This document shows, piece by piece, positions 44,501-56,852 of a DNA stretch of 64,000 nucleotides (positions within the stretch are counted from its first letter, which is position 1; every line of letters begins with the position of its first letter). A program made the translations under genes and the position numbers. The notes below the pieces were generated by a model. It saw only the letters and a program-made list of their open reading frames with translations. It had not been told where the DNA came from and searched no databases. Source of the stretch: Heterostelium album PN500 (lineage: Eukaryota; Evosea; Eumycetozoa; Acytosteliales; Acytosteliaceae). The stretch is from NCBI RefSeq assembly GCF_000004825.1, contig NW_008805075.1, positions 497,788-561,787 of the forward strand, written 5' to 3'.

Positions 44501-47085
44501 ACGAATCGATTTGGTTTGACGAAGATTGGTATGTGCACTCTTAAGAGTACGCTTCTCATTCAACTCCTTCACCAATGCTCTCTTTAGCAACTCTTCAACC
44601 AGTGTCATATTTGTAGTGGTATTGGTGGATATCAACGAGTTGAAATCATATTGAATTAGGTTGGGATCTACCTCTGCATAGGCACCAAGAGTAATGTAAG
44701 CTTCTCGTTCAACGCTGACGTCGGAACACTGTGTAAACTCCCAGAGTCTTGTGACGATATCTCTGATGATATCAGCTTTCTTCTCGTCCATGATGTCAAT
44801 GGGTGTTGCTTTGAGATCGACGACACCATTTCCAAAGAATTGCACCAGGTGTTGACTGACAATCGATTGTCTCTTTACATCCCGGGTGAAGTTCTTCTTT
44901 ATGACATTCCAAGCACTAACGAAACCGAGCACTTCATTCTTACATAGCGAGCTGAGTGCATCCAATGCCAGTGACAGTACAGTTGGATGACTATCACGAC
45001 AGAGCAGAGCAGAGAGTGGAGCAATCATTTCTTGTCCTGCATCGGAATCTACCGAGCATACTTGACGAATGCTTGCTGCCGATGCAATACGCTCTTCGAC
45101 AGTGCTGCAACCATTACCATCTGGACGTATCGCTGTCAACATTGTTTGTAGAGATGTCAGTGCCTTGTCGTTGACCATCCAGATTCTGGTCATTAGACGA
45201 ATAGCTATTGGCATGAGTGACTTCTTGTTTGACGCCATATCGTTGATCATCTTTACGACTACGGGATAGCAGATTCGGTTGGCAGCGAGGTCAGTCAGTG
45301 AATGATAGAGTTGTTTGATAACAACACCCGATTCTTCATGTCTAAGACGATGTATTAACAATGGTAGCAACGGTATCGCTTGCAATGAATCGACAGAGGT
45401 TATCAACGATAGTACAACCAAAGCACGGCATCTAACAGTTGATTGCATTTCAAACTCTTGATTTCTATAGAAAAGGAAAGAGCATAGAATTAACAATAAT
45501 AAATCACAATCTAATGATTTACTGCTACTATCAGACTGACTTTTAATACTATTTAACTTTGATTCTAAACCATCAAAGAATGTAATTAATCTATTATTAT
45601 TATTATTATTACTATTATTAAAGGTTGATAAGAACCATTGATAGCTAATATTAATAAGTGATATTGACTCTGATATTACAATATCTAATTGGATATTATT
45701 ATTATTATTAGTTGATTGTTTAACTTGTTGCTGTTGTTGTTTGTTAATGATTATCTCTATATCTCTAATTAGTGATATGTTTAAAACGTTGATTTGATTC
45801 TCTAGTGTATCGTTTGGTATCGATGATTGTAAACGAATCAATGGATATAATAATATTGGTAGTATATTGATGTTGATAACAGATTCATCTAATACTAGTG
45901 TGAATAGTTGTAGTACTCTAAGTTGGTGTTGTCTCTGTAGCTTTGGTACCACCAGTGCCAATGTGAATATTAGCGGTGCATTTGGAATGTTGGTAGATTG
46001 GCTATTCGATACTGTGGTACTCCAAAGCAGTGAACTATAGCTATCATCACAATCGACAAGATCGAATAGCAATGAGAGTAACACACCAACATCACATCCA
46101 ATATCATTACCATTGCTATTGTTATAGACATTCTGAACAATCAACAATGCAACTCTATGTATGGATGCATTCCATTGTTGTTTCTCACCACTTGAGAATG
46201 AATCTAACAAAGAATCATCTGTAAATCTAACCAACTCTACAAGATCTCTAATTATATCGATCATCATAGTGTTATTATTATTATTATTATTGATAGAGAA
46301 TACAATGGTAGATAACAATACCAGTATTGGAAGTTGAAACATATTGTTATTCATTGCTATTCTACTAATTTGGTGAATAAGTTGATAGGTTGATGAAGAG
46401 GAAGAGGATGATGAAGTGGATGATGATGATAATGTTGATGACCTAATAATGATTGATTGTAATAGTGGTGAAAATGCCTTCCATCTTTGTTCGTAGAGAG
46501 ATACAGGTAGATCTACAGCTTCATCGGTTAAAGACAACTCTATGTATTTTACAAAGGAAACGAGTGATTCTAAGTTGGCACTCTTGATAACCGAGAGAAT
46601 AGCTTGGTTCTTCATGGTGGTCAAAACATCTACTTGCACCATATGTCGAACGACTTCACCAATGATTAGATCAACTCCGACATGACCACATCCAACAGCA
46701 GGCAATGAATTAACCAATGTTTCAATTAACTTTGTTCTTTGTATTCTATTATATTGAACTGCATTCCACAACTAAAAATATAATAATGTATATTCATTTC
46801 ATTTTGTAAAAGATAGTTAGATATATAGTTTTATTAAATTAATAAACTAGTGTTTTATTTTTAACTTACAGAATTTAAAACAGATTCTAAAATGAAAATA
46901 GAATTGGTTGATAGTAATCTTAAAAGTATTTGTAATAGATGATCATTTCTAACAGTGTTATGATTGCTTGAAGGGTCACACAACAACGATGATATTCTTA
47001 GTACTGATTCTCTTTGAACTGAACTGTTTTCAATCTCTAACCTTGATTGTATATTCTTTAGTTTATTCGTCAATTGACTATCCAT
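41549..47085 (-). CDS. focad: Focadhesin homolog (HEAT/ARM-like giant protein)
   Basis: Exons 47085-46870, 46771-41852 and 41773-41549 are all phase 0 and give 1786 residues; human focadhesin is about 1800. The protein is a continuous alpha-solenoid of HEAT-like helical pairs interrupted by Ser, Asn and Gln runs. Matches recalled for the family include a block with RLMTRIWMVNDKAL and SAASIRQVCSVDS, then LALDALSSLCKNEVLGFVSA and WEFTQCSDVSVEREAYITLG. Human FOCAD has equivalent text (MRLMTSLWEKQDRVYP, AACIREIC, LHALCQAEVV). FOCAD stabilises the SKI complex and is found at focal adhesions in animals; which role applies here is unknown. Fragments of its 5' end are scattered at 8.9, 13.4 and 49.3 kb. 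It is intact here. Confidence 0.88.
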
Positions 47086-47343
47086 TCTTCAAAATATTGA
47101 TGTGAAGATAGAAATTAACAATCACATTTAAATTTTTATTTTTTGTTTTTTGGGTATTCTTTCGACAAAAACAACCTGTCGCCCAAAATAGCCACCCGAA
47201 TTTGATCAAAGAAAACTATTTATATATAGATTAGAATGTATTAGAAACGAATAAGAGCTTAGAAATAATAATGAATAGGAAAAAGAAAAACAAAAGAAAT
47301 TTTTAAAGCAAGTTTATTATAATTTAAACAAATATTTTTTATT

Positions 47344-48433
47344 TTATTCTTGTACCACTGTATTGACCATGTGGTTGACTACTCTTTTACGTATTTGAGA
47401 ATGATAGTTACTATTGGACCTATCATTGCAAGAACTATCGAAAAGATTCTCACCCTCCAAGTTCTGTTTTTCCAAAGTATACTTCCCATTATATCTCTCT
47501 AAAGAAGAAGAATGTCAGTTCTATTTTTAAAATCAAAGAAAAAAAAAAGACTTACTTTTCTCATTTTGAGATCGTAGAACGCAATTGGTAAGACTACCCG
47601 CAGACAAAGAAGATGAGAAATCTTTTTGGTCTGGTCCTATTAAAGACACTTTGGAAGGATTTACGTGAGGAAAGCCAAAAATTTCCAATATTGTTTTCAT
47701 TAATGGTTTCGTTTCAATCTCCGAAATTTGTATTTCCTTCTTCCACCATAAGAGTTTGACTGAGAATGAGTCATGTACTTCCACGATATGATATTCCCCA
47801 GGTTTCATTTGTTGGTCTTCTCGAATGTACTTCTCTTCTCCTTCTTTGTCATTTGCTATAATTTTTACAGATTTAGGATGGATCGATAAAGATTTATAAA
47901 TCGAAAGTGGAGTGCAAGGTGCTGTGAATTTCAAATCTGATTCTTTAAAAGAATAGTAACTAATAAACAAAGAGCAAGAACATTATTAAATTTAAAATAC
48001 TAGTGTTTTATTCTTACCTTGGTTGTCAAGCTCCTCTAGATAAAGAAATATAAACATAATATGATAAATATATTAAGATTGTTAGTGATTAGTACTGGAT
48101 AGCAATATTGAGAAAACAAATATGAATATTTTTTTTGATAGATATCAATTTTAACACAATATAAATTGGAAAAGCTTTGAGATATACTAAAACAAGATAA
48201 AATTTTTTTTTTGAGTATTTACCTTTGTTTTTAAGATAGTTTTTGAGCCTGATAATGTCTCCATATTTGAACCCCATATTGATAAGAGGAAATAAATTGT
48301 CCAATTTGAGAGCACTATTAATATCATGAAGAGTTTGAAATCCATTGGTCAACAAAACTTCAGCTGTGATACTAGGACAATTAACGTCTTTAAGTAATTT
48401 CGTAAGGGATTCTATTGTTTGATTTTCTTTCAT
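47344..48433 (-). CDS. SAM-like/CTPxxI-family protein, copy A
   Basis: Four exons (48433-48223, 48035-48018 of only 18 bases, 47942-47556, 47498-47344) give 256 residues. The N-terminal 70 residues look like a SAM/DEATH-type helical bundle (IESLTKLLKDVNCPSITAEV; INMGFKYGDIIRLKNYL). A middle beta-rich domain follows (APCTPLSIYKSLSIHPKS; REDQQMKPGEYHIVEVHDSF; SVKLLWWKKEI). The last exon, in the spliced frame, is hydrophilic (ENLFDSSCNDRSNSNYHSQI). Shifted by one base, the same DNA encodes a TM helix (WRVRIFSIVLAMIGPIVTII) plus KYVKE and stop, as in the relative at 14.6 kb. Function unknown. It has at least three relatives in this window. The ATG at 48433 is the first in frame. Confidence 0.65.
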
Positions 48434-49236
48434 TATTTCTTTCAATATAAATAAGTAAGTGATAAGTTTATAATTATTTCCTACAAGGAGATATATATTT
48501 CAAAATAAAGAGGTTGAAAAATGTTATGAAATTTTATTAAGACCCTATAAAAGAATCCAAAATTTTTGTTTTCTTATTATATATTAAAAAAACAACATCA
48601 ATATAATATTAATTCATACTTTTAATTGGCGCTTAACGGTTGCCGCCAATTTTGAGTTCAAACTGTAAGTTAACGAATCAAATTTAACACTATAGTATAA
48701 TACCATATACCTATAATTTCATTTACAATGTCTAATGATTTTATTTTTGAAATTAAAATCATCAAAAATTATTTTATTAAAATTAATTAAATAATTCATT
48801 TTATTATAATAACATATTCAAAAATAAAAAAAACAGGCGATCATTACCAATGAAGAAACAACAAGCATAATTTTCAATTTTATTAATTTATTTAATTTGC
48901 AACCTGATGAAAATTAAAAAAAAATTGATTGACTGATCTTGATTGCGCAAATGAACCAAATAGATTAATATATATTAATTAAAGAAATGAAAGAAGCAAA
49001 GAGTTTAAGGAATAGAAAAAAGACAAATAATTAGCTATTTGGAAGATAGGTGAAAGAAAAGCAGATGATAGCTTGCATGGGAATCCCATGCAAGGAGATT
49101 TAGTGAGTTAAAGGTGTTCATTGATGATAAAGATTAAATTATCATTGGATGATCTTTTTAAATTGGCATCTAAGTTTTAAATAGCAGATTTTTTGAAAGG
49201 TGCAGAAGTTTCCCTTGGTCAAGACATCGACTTGAT
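48434..49236 (-). other. Intergenic with a perfect palindrome
   Basis: A/T-rich spacer. At 49072-49094, CTTGCATGGGA-A-TCCCATGCAAG is a perfect 11-bp inverted repeat with a one-base centre, standing out in composition. Otherwise no feature; no frame is supported. Confidence 0.55.
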
Positions 49237-49471
49237 ATGTCGAACGACTTCACCAAAGATTAGATCAACTCCGACATGACCACATCCAACAGCAGGCAAT
49301 GAATTAACCAATGTTTCAATTAACTTTGTTCTTTGTATTCTATTATATTGAACTGCATTCCACAACTAAAAATATAATAATGTATATTCATTTCATTTTG
49401 TAAAAGATAGTTAGATATATAGTTTTATTAAATTAATAAACTAGTGTTTTTTTTTTAACTTACAGAATTTT
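49237..49471 (-). pseudogene. Duplicate fragment of focadhesin exon 2 start and intron 1
   Basis: Almost base-for-base identical to 46639-46876, including the exon 2 acceptor, the intron and the AACTTACAG donor. Exon 1 beyond the first few bases is deleted. It begins the second unit of a tandem duplication that continues with copy B of the SAM-like gene. Confidence 0.9.
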
Positions 49472-49684
49472 GAGTCCAACTTTTTTTTAGCAAAAACAAC
49501 CTGTCCCCCAATCTAGCTACTCGAATTTGATCAATTAAAACTATTTATTTATAGATTATAATGTATTAGAAACGAATAAGAGCTTAGAAATAATTTAATA
49601 AGTTGCTCATCATGAATAGGAAAAAGAAAAACAAAAGAAATTTTTAAAGCAAGTTTATTATAATTTAAACAAATATTTTTTATT

Positions 49685-50434
49685 TTATTCTTGTACCACT
49701 GTATTGACCATGTGGTTGACTACTCTTTTACGTATTTGAGAATGATAGTTACTATTGGACCTATCATTGCAAGAACTATTGAAAAGATTCTCACCCTCCA
49801 AGTTCTGTTTTGCAAAATATTTCGAAATTTGTATTTCCTTCTTCCACCATAAGAGTTTGACTGAGAATGAGTCATGTACTTCCACGATATGATATTCCCC
49901 AGGTTGCATTTGTTGGTCTTCTCGAATGTACTTCTCTTCTCCTTCTTTGTCTTTTTCTATAATTATTGCTGATTTAGGATGGATCGATAATGATTTATAA
50001 ATCGAAAATGGAGTGCAAGGTGCTGTGAATTTCAAATCTGATTCTTTAAAATGAATAGTAACTAATAAACAAAGAGTAAGAACATTATTAAATTTAAAAT
50101 ACTAGTGTTTTATTCTTACCTTGGTTGTCAAGCTCCTCTAGATAAAGAAATAAAAACATAAAAAGTGTGAAGAATAATGGTTAAAGTCAAAAAATTTAGA
50201 TTAATGTTAGTAGTTAATGAAAAATTAGTTACCTTTGTTTCTAAGATAAACTTCAAGTTTACTTAGATCTCCAGGTTCAAAGCCCAGTTCAATAAGAACA
50301 GAAAAATGGTTTTTGAGATAATTATTGATAGAACTAAGAGTGTCAAATCCTTTTTTTAACAAGATTTCTGGTTTGATACTTGGGCAGTCTGCATCTTTAA
50401 GTAATACTGTAAGGGAATCGAATGTTTCTTTCAT
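49685..50434 (-). CDS. SAM-like/CTPxxI-family protein, copy B (internally shortened)
   Basis: Exons 50434-50233, 50137-50120 (18 bases, identical to copy A) and 50043-49685 give 192 residues. The N-terminal SAM-like part (FDSLTVLLKDADCPSIKPEI) is diverged from copy A, whereas the middle (APCTPFSIYKSLSIHPKS; EYHIVEVHDSFSVKLLWWK) is nearly identical. An internal deletion fuses the middle directly to the C-terminal exon (QISKYFAKQNLEGENLFN). This removes the NCVLRSQNEK region and one intron but keeps the hydrophilic frame open. It may be functional or a young chimera. Confidence 0.55.
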
Positions 50435-50829
50435 CTTTTTAAAATTATAATATCTTAAAAAGAGAATCTAATAGAGATAAAATACATAAAGATAATTGAG
50501 TTTTTTGAGATTAAATTTACAATATAAATTTCCAAGATAAATATTATTCTTTTTTTATAATATTTAATAATATTAATCAAAAGTAATACATAATTAAAAC
50601 AATAACCTTATTTTATTGGTAATTAAAAAAAATTGTTTTAATATTTGCATCCAAAACTTTTTCAAAATAGAGGTAGTCCAGTATTGTTCTTTTTATTTGG
50701 TTTTAAAACTATTCCAATGAATTTTCACTATTTTAACCATCTTTTTTAGATAGAAAGTTAATTCGTTAATATTATTAAATTGTTATATTTATTTTTCAAT
50801 TGATTTTATTTTTGATGGACCCAAACGAA
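50435..50829 (-). other. Intergenic, no feature seen
   Basis: A/T-rich spacer between the SAM-like copy B and the 3' end of the right comC-like gene. Homology to the left arm's 3' flank ends at the stop codons. Confidence 0.45.
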
Positions 50830-53800
50830 TTAGTTTGAAAGCTGGTCAATTTTTGTTATACGTTTTTTCAATTTGAGATCTTGTTTTCTAAATTTGTGAT
50901 ATCTTTTTGCAAACAAAATTCCACCAACCAATATAGCTATGAACACAACACCACCAACAACGATACCAGCAATTGCACCAGTTGACAATCCTTTCTTATC
51001 AGCACATATAAAGTCAGAGGTGTCACTTGAACCAACATCAATGAGATTAGAGAAATCAGGATCTAAATCAACAAAATCTGAATATGATGGAATGGTTATT
51101 CCAACAATTGCTGATCGGAATTGTTTGTTTTGTTCTGAATCGATATCGTCTTGATCAATGATAACATTCTTGATTGGTGTAACTGTATTATCGATCATAC
51201 CATCAGATAAGAATCTTCCATAAAGACTTTGATCTCCAACATTCAATTTGATCCATTGAATCGATCCATTCACTGATCCAAATCCAGATGATGAACAAAC
51301 ATCTGATTGATCACTTTCAATCGTTGCCTTCATCAATATTTGTAATGTGTTGGTTGGTTGTTTGAATCGATATGAATTCAGATTCATTGTGAATTTGATT
51401 GTTGATTGTGGAATGAATAGATTCTGATTTGCAAATGTGATATTTGTTGATTGTTTGAAATATTCAATTGTCACATTTAAGATGGTTGATCGTTGATTGA
51501 TTTGTGTTGAATAGAAATATTTTGGATTGGTTGTTGGTGTTGTTTGATCTGTGAAATTCCAAGTACTGATGTTGAATTGTTCAACGATATTATTGATATC
51601 ATCCAATTCTCTGATTCCAATGATTTCAATCGATGTTGTGATTAAACTTCCAGATGTTGTTACATTTGTACCTGTTGCTGGTTCTGGATATGCTGGTGGA
51701 ATCGGAACAATGATAGTTTCTATTTAGAAAATTAGAATATTAGTTTGTTGTTTATTATTTAATTCATTTTGATAATCAATACATACTTGAAGAACAAGAT
51801 GGACCATACCAAGGTTGATTACATTGACAAATCGAATTGATACATTGTCCATTATTATTGCATGATGGTGTTCCTGGACATTTCACTGGTGCTGAGGTTG
51901 GTGTTGGAGTTGGAGTTGAAAGAGGAGGTAATTGAATAACTGGAATAATGAATTCATTTGATGATATCGAGTTTCTTATCACTTTGAATTTAATGAAATT
52001 TGAATTGATTGGTTTAATTCTGTTTTTAAATTGTAAAATGATACCAGAATGGAAAGTTAATTCAATTGTTTCATAACCATTTCCATAATCAATGTATGAT
52101 GCCATATTATCATTGTTCAATCCAAATGATTTGCCATAAATTGTCAATGATCCACCTCTGTTTGTCAATTCCGATGAATGTTCAATGATTGGAGTTATCA
52201 ATGAAAACTCTCGTTTGATGTAATATTTGAAATTTAGATTTTTCAATTCCAAACTATTATATGCTTTGTAGTTCAAATTGTTATCAACAATTCCAAATAC
52301 ACTGACAAAAATATAATTCATTCCAAATGCAAATGGAAGTTGAACTTTGACATTGTAGTTTACAAAATCACCAGAAATATTAACAATATTAGTTGTCAAT
52401 TGAATATGATTGGTATTCTCTGAATTTAAATGAATAACTGGATGGTGTCGAAGTGATACTCCTGATTCAGTACTGAGTTCAAATGTTGTTAAATTGAACT
52501 CAACCGTTCTATCCAAAGTACCAACATCCACTGATGAACTGAATGTAAAACTACTAATTGATGGTGGATTAATATCACCTGAATCTAATAAATAATTAAG
52601 ACTTAGAATATAAAAATCTTTTTTATTGGTTAAATATAATTAATACTTACTACTATTACACAAAAGTTGTACATTTAATTGATTCTTATAAGTTGTTGAT
52701 CCATAAATAAATGAAAGATAATCATATTTAATTGGTAGTTCTTTTGATTGTATCAAAGTACTATACAAAAGATAATCAGCTCTGTTTAATTCTTGATCAT
52801 AGTCAAATAATGAAATATTTGCAATCTTGAAGGTTTGTGACACACAATTGACTTTGAGTACAAAACTGATATTATAAAGACCATTGAATCTATCACCTTC
52901 AATTAAATTTGATTCGTTGAAACTGATTACTCTTGGCAAATAGTCACGATCTGAAATTACAGAAACAGTTCCATTTGAAATACCAATATATGATTCAACA
53001 ATTCTTATCGACCAACCAACTGTTATCTGTTCATTTTGATCAATAACTAAATTTGAATTTAATAATATTACTTCAGTTACAATTGGTTTAAAAAATCCAA
53101 TTTTATTATCTAAAAACAAATTTATTAATAAATATTTAGATTAGTTTGGTTTTAAAAATAAATAAATATTTTACTTACATGTTTTTGAAACAAATAACAA
53201 AGCACTGTCACCATACTTGTCAAAAATATTAAAATATTCAAAATTAATATTATTAATAGATAAATAATATTCTAAAGTTCCATAATTTAAATCGATTGGT
53301 AGTTTTATATTGAAAACATAAAGATTCAATTTTTGATCATATAGTGCAACAAATGTCTTCTTGTGAGTTGGAAGTGTGAATTTTACAGAATCTATCATAT
53401 CGATAATATCATCAGCCAAACTAATATTTAATTCTAAAATATTATCACCACCATCCAATGTTATATTGTTTTGTGAAAATTTGAAATATGTTAAACTTTC
53501 GATATCTGTTTAAAAAAAGAATTAAATTAATAATTAATTGATTATAAAATTAAATTGTTTGTTAAAACATACTTAATTGAATTACAGGTAAAGAAGGAAG
53601 GGTATCACCATTCATATTATAAGTAATTCCAGAATAATATCGGAAATAATTAAAATTTGTCGTGACAAATGCAAATAAATAATCAGGTATAACAAAATTA
53701 CATTGGAATTCATATGTTCCATTGAATTCATTTCCATCCACTAGATTTCTATTATCAACATTTATAATATCTGGCAAAGGTGCAAAACTGAAATACATTA

Positions 53801-55607
53801 TTTGAAAGTTTGATCTTACTCTCATTCGAATGACAACAGAATTACCTGTCAAATTTCTCATTTCAAAACTTTCCACTACAGATATATATTGAGCTGAAAT
53901 AATATTTAATTTTAATAAATATTAAATAGTAGAGTAAATAATTAAGGTTGAATAAATACCTGGTGCTGTAGGGCCTTTTGGTAAATTGTATGATTTAGCA
54001 ATTGAATATGGACTTATTTTTGCATAAATTTGTTTTGAATTTGGTCCATCTGAAAATGGTAACAAAAATGTATAATTAAATCTTGGAGGATTATTTGTAT
54101 AATCTAAAACATATGGATAAAAGTTTGATACCGAATACCTTAGGGTATCAACTTCAATAGACAAGTATATATTGAGTACTGATTGATAGTTTAAATTTGC
54201 AATGAAAAAGACAGTATTTGTCTCGTTATCTATATAGTCACTGAATATACTATTATCTTCAAAAACTATATCATTTAAATTAACAATTTAACAATAAGAA
54301 AGAATTAATTTCCAAAAAATTCTACTTACATAATCCAATCAATGTTGATGAGTAATTCTCGTAGACAATATCCGAAGTACTATCACATAAATAGGTAGCA
54401 TATAATCCAGTAGAGTTGTAATATGTATTCTCATTTGCAAAAACTATATGAGTCTCGTTTCTAAAGACAGGGAATGGATGCGGTGTATAAATATTAGGCA
54501 AGAGAATAGAATTGAAATTCTGAAAATAATTGAAAATAATAAAATTATAGTCTATATATTGATAATCTCGTTGAATTGTTACTCCTGAATTTGGATAGCT
54601 CTCGGTATATAAATATTTGGTGGATCTATAAACTGATGAAAAAAATTAATATACATTATTAATAATATTTATATATATAAATTTACCATCTATTGGGAAT
54701 TTAATATCAATACTCTGATAGATTGTCATTCCATATACATTAATTCTTACTGTGACATTGGAAGGAATTGATGTATATCCGGGATATAAAAAAAGTACTA
54801 GAATATATTGGCTCAACTTTCCTGACTTAGGTTTTGCAATTGTACAATTAAAATAAGAATCAAAACTTAATATTGAGCATCTCAAAAAATTTAGAGGAAT
54901 TTGTTGGTAGAATAACGGATCAAAATTGAATTGTATTATTTGAGTTTGAAGACCAGAACTTGTTGCCAATGGTTTTCCTACTTTCACAATTTGAAATTGG
55001 GCACTTGAAAAATCTACAAATATAAAGTGGGATATTAAATTTTAGTATAATATTTTTTTGATACAATATGTATTTTTGATACATTTTTTAAAACTGTTTA
55101 TATATTTACTTCTACAAATAAATTCACCAACTGGGAATGAGTAACCATTTGGAAAAGGAAATGTTGGATCGAAGGGTCTGGTAATGTTGAACGTAACATT
55201 TTGATAGTCGGTATTGGATGGTTTAATATAAGAAAAATCAAATGTAAACATTTGGTTCTCTCCATCATGAACAATATTCGCAGTCATAAGATTTGAGTAT
55301 AAGTACTCAGCTTTAAAATCAGAATCTTTTAAAGTGTAATTTAATTGCACAATGAAATTGATTGCATTTGTACAAGATCCAGATTCATCGATTAAAGTAG
55401 GTTTAATTCTATAGTTTATAGAAGTTGATGTAATTGTATTAAAAGAATCTAAAAAAATTAAAAAAAGTTTAGATTGTATTTTAAAGATTTAAAAAAATGG
55501 TTAGATATTTTTATTTTTACAATTTTTTTGCACAAAAAATCATTTTAAAAATACAAACTTAATACAAATAATAAAGATAAAATAGATAAAAATATCAATC
55601 TGGACAT
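50830..55607 (-). CDS. comC-like IPT/TIG + EGF surface protein, right copy (intact)
   Basis: Ten exons: 55607-55559, 55448-55110, 55013-54687, 54632-54330, 54265-53960, 53893-53573, 53505-53179, 53109-52651, 52584-51787 and 51719-50830. They sum to 4119 bases, giving 1372 residues. Layout is as in the left copy: signal peptide MSRLIFLSILSLLFVL, long Asn-rich ectodomain, IPT/TIG module, one EGF-like module, conserved domain, TM helix (GAIAGIVVGGVVFIAILVGG) and basic tail ending KIDQLSN. Exon 4 uses a CAG acceptor at 54633, six bases upstream of an out-of-phase TAG, which keeps the frame. The 3' half is almost identical to the left copy; exons 2-6 differ substantially. A cell-surface recognition role is inferred from the family. 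Confidence 0.88.
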
Positions 55608-56160
55608 TTTTAATTAATAATAAATGATTGACATATGTTTCTTTTTAGGTAGAAATATGATTGATTTTACTTAAATTGATGAAAAATATCAAGATTTTTA
55701 TGATTTTTTACTAGATTTTTAATTAAAAAGCCCCTAAATTAATATCTACCACAAAGTATAGGGATCGTAGATAATAGGTAAAAGAAATAGATCTTTTAAA
55801 TTTTTAAAATTTTATTATAGATATTTAAAAAATTAAAGAAATTAATTTGATATTATCTAGAAAGATATTTTATTTTTTATTTTTTATCGGCTGTGCAGAA
55901 AAGAATGTTGATCTAGAAAAGAACATCTTCATGATTTTTTTTTCAAATTATTAGAGACGATGATTAGAAAAATTTATTAAGTTTTGAACAAAAAGAATAA
56001 TTAATGATCATCGGTTTAAAGTTGAGAATCTTTTTACTTTTTATCACACAACTTTTATTCAATAATTTTTGTTTATTCATATAGATTGCATTCAGGAGCA
56101 GGTGGTTGATTATTTTATGTTTACTTATTTCAGAATGATTATAATAGGACAAGCAACTAT
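55608..56160 (-). other. Intergenic; homology to left-arm 5' flank, then nothing
   Basis: About the first 200 bases upstream of the ATG are alignable with 15450-15675 of the left arm (for example CTACCTAAAAAGAAAC and AAATCTAG). Further upstream the sequence is A/T-rich without features. Confidence 0.5.
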
Positions 56161-56400
56161 AGTAGAGCGAGGAGTGTAGATATTTACACTACTAACTGAT
56201 TCATAAGAGATACAATTGTTAATATTCTCACTCTCCAAGTTTAGTTCCAAATCAGTCTTGCCAATAAATCTATCTGAGGAGAAAGAAGAATGTTAATTAT
56301 ATTAAAGAAATAGCCAAGAAAAACAATAAAGACATACCTTTCTCATTTTTAGAACTTTGAACGAAACATGGAAGGGTGCCAGCAGATACACAGTAACTAA
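56161..56400 (-). pseudogene. Fragment of the SAM-like/CTPxxI family
   Basis: On the minus strand, SAGTLPCFVQSSKNEKG with a GTATGT donor is followed by a short intron ending CTCAG at about 56273. A terminal-exon relic (W-x-x-TWRVRILTIVSL) comes next. It corresponds to the NCVL-S-NEK region and last exon of the genes at 14.6 and 47.4 kb. Stops interrupt it and the rest of the gene is missing. It sits at the same position relative to the right comC-like gene as the 14.6-kb member does to the left one. Confidence 0.7.
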
Positions 56401-56852
56401 TATAATCGCGTAAAAGCTTAGCATTATGCTTTTTTTTTTTTGCGTATTAGCAAAATACCTTTTTTGGATGTCTGGGGAGTCTTTTTGATTGATCATTGTT
56501 TTTAACATACCAAAAAAAGCAAAAAAAATGAAAAATTTAATTAAATTTTATTTATTTCGATTTTTCATTGGTCAACTCACTTTCAACCTCGATATATCAG
56601 GAATGTAAATGCAAATGATATTTTAGAGGGTAAAAAAAAAATTGAATACTACAAATCATAACCATCTCCTTTTCATTGCGTTATGAAATCACATTTTTTT
56701 TTTTGAAAACCGATTTTTTTTTTTTTTTTTTTTCATTCAAATAATTGAATATTTATATAAATGATTTGTTTAAAAACATTGAAAATTTTAAGTGAACATC
56801 ACAAATCGCTGATAGTTATAAATTAAAATATTAAATAAATAGTAAAGGTAAA
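56401..56852 (+). other. Intergenic, no feature seen
   Basis: A/T-rich with poly-T runs near 56695-56735. A minus-strand frame through 56302-56508 is only an extension of the neighbouring fragment. No gene is supported. Confidence 0.4.

Noticed and set aside
54640-54648. Frameshift at the start of exon 4 in the right comC-like copy
   Set aside because: The apparent shift disappears if the CAG acceptor six bases upstream (exon start 54632) is used instead of the TAG aligned with the left copy.
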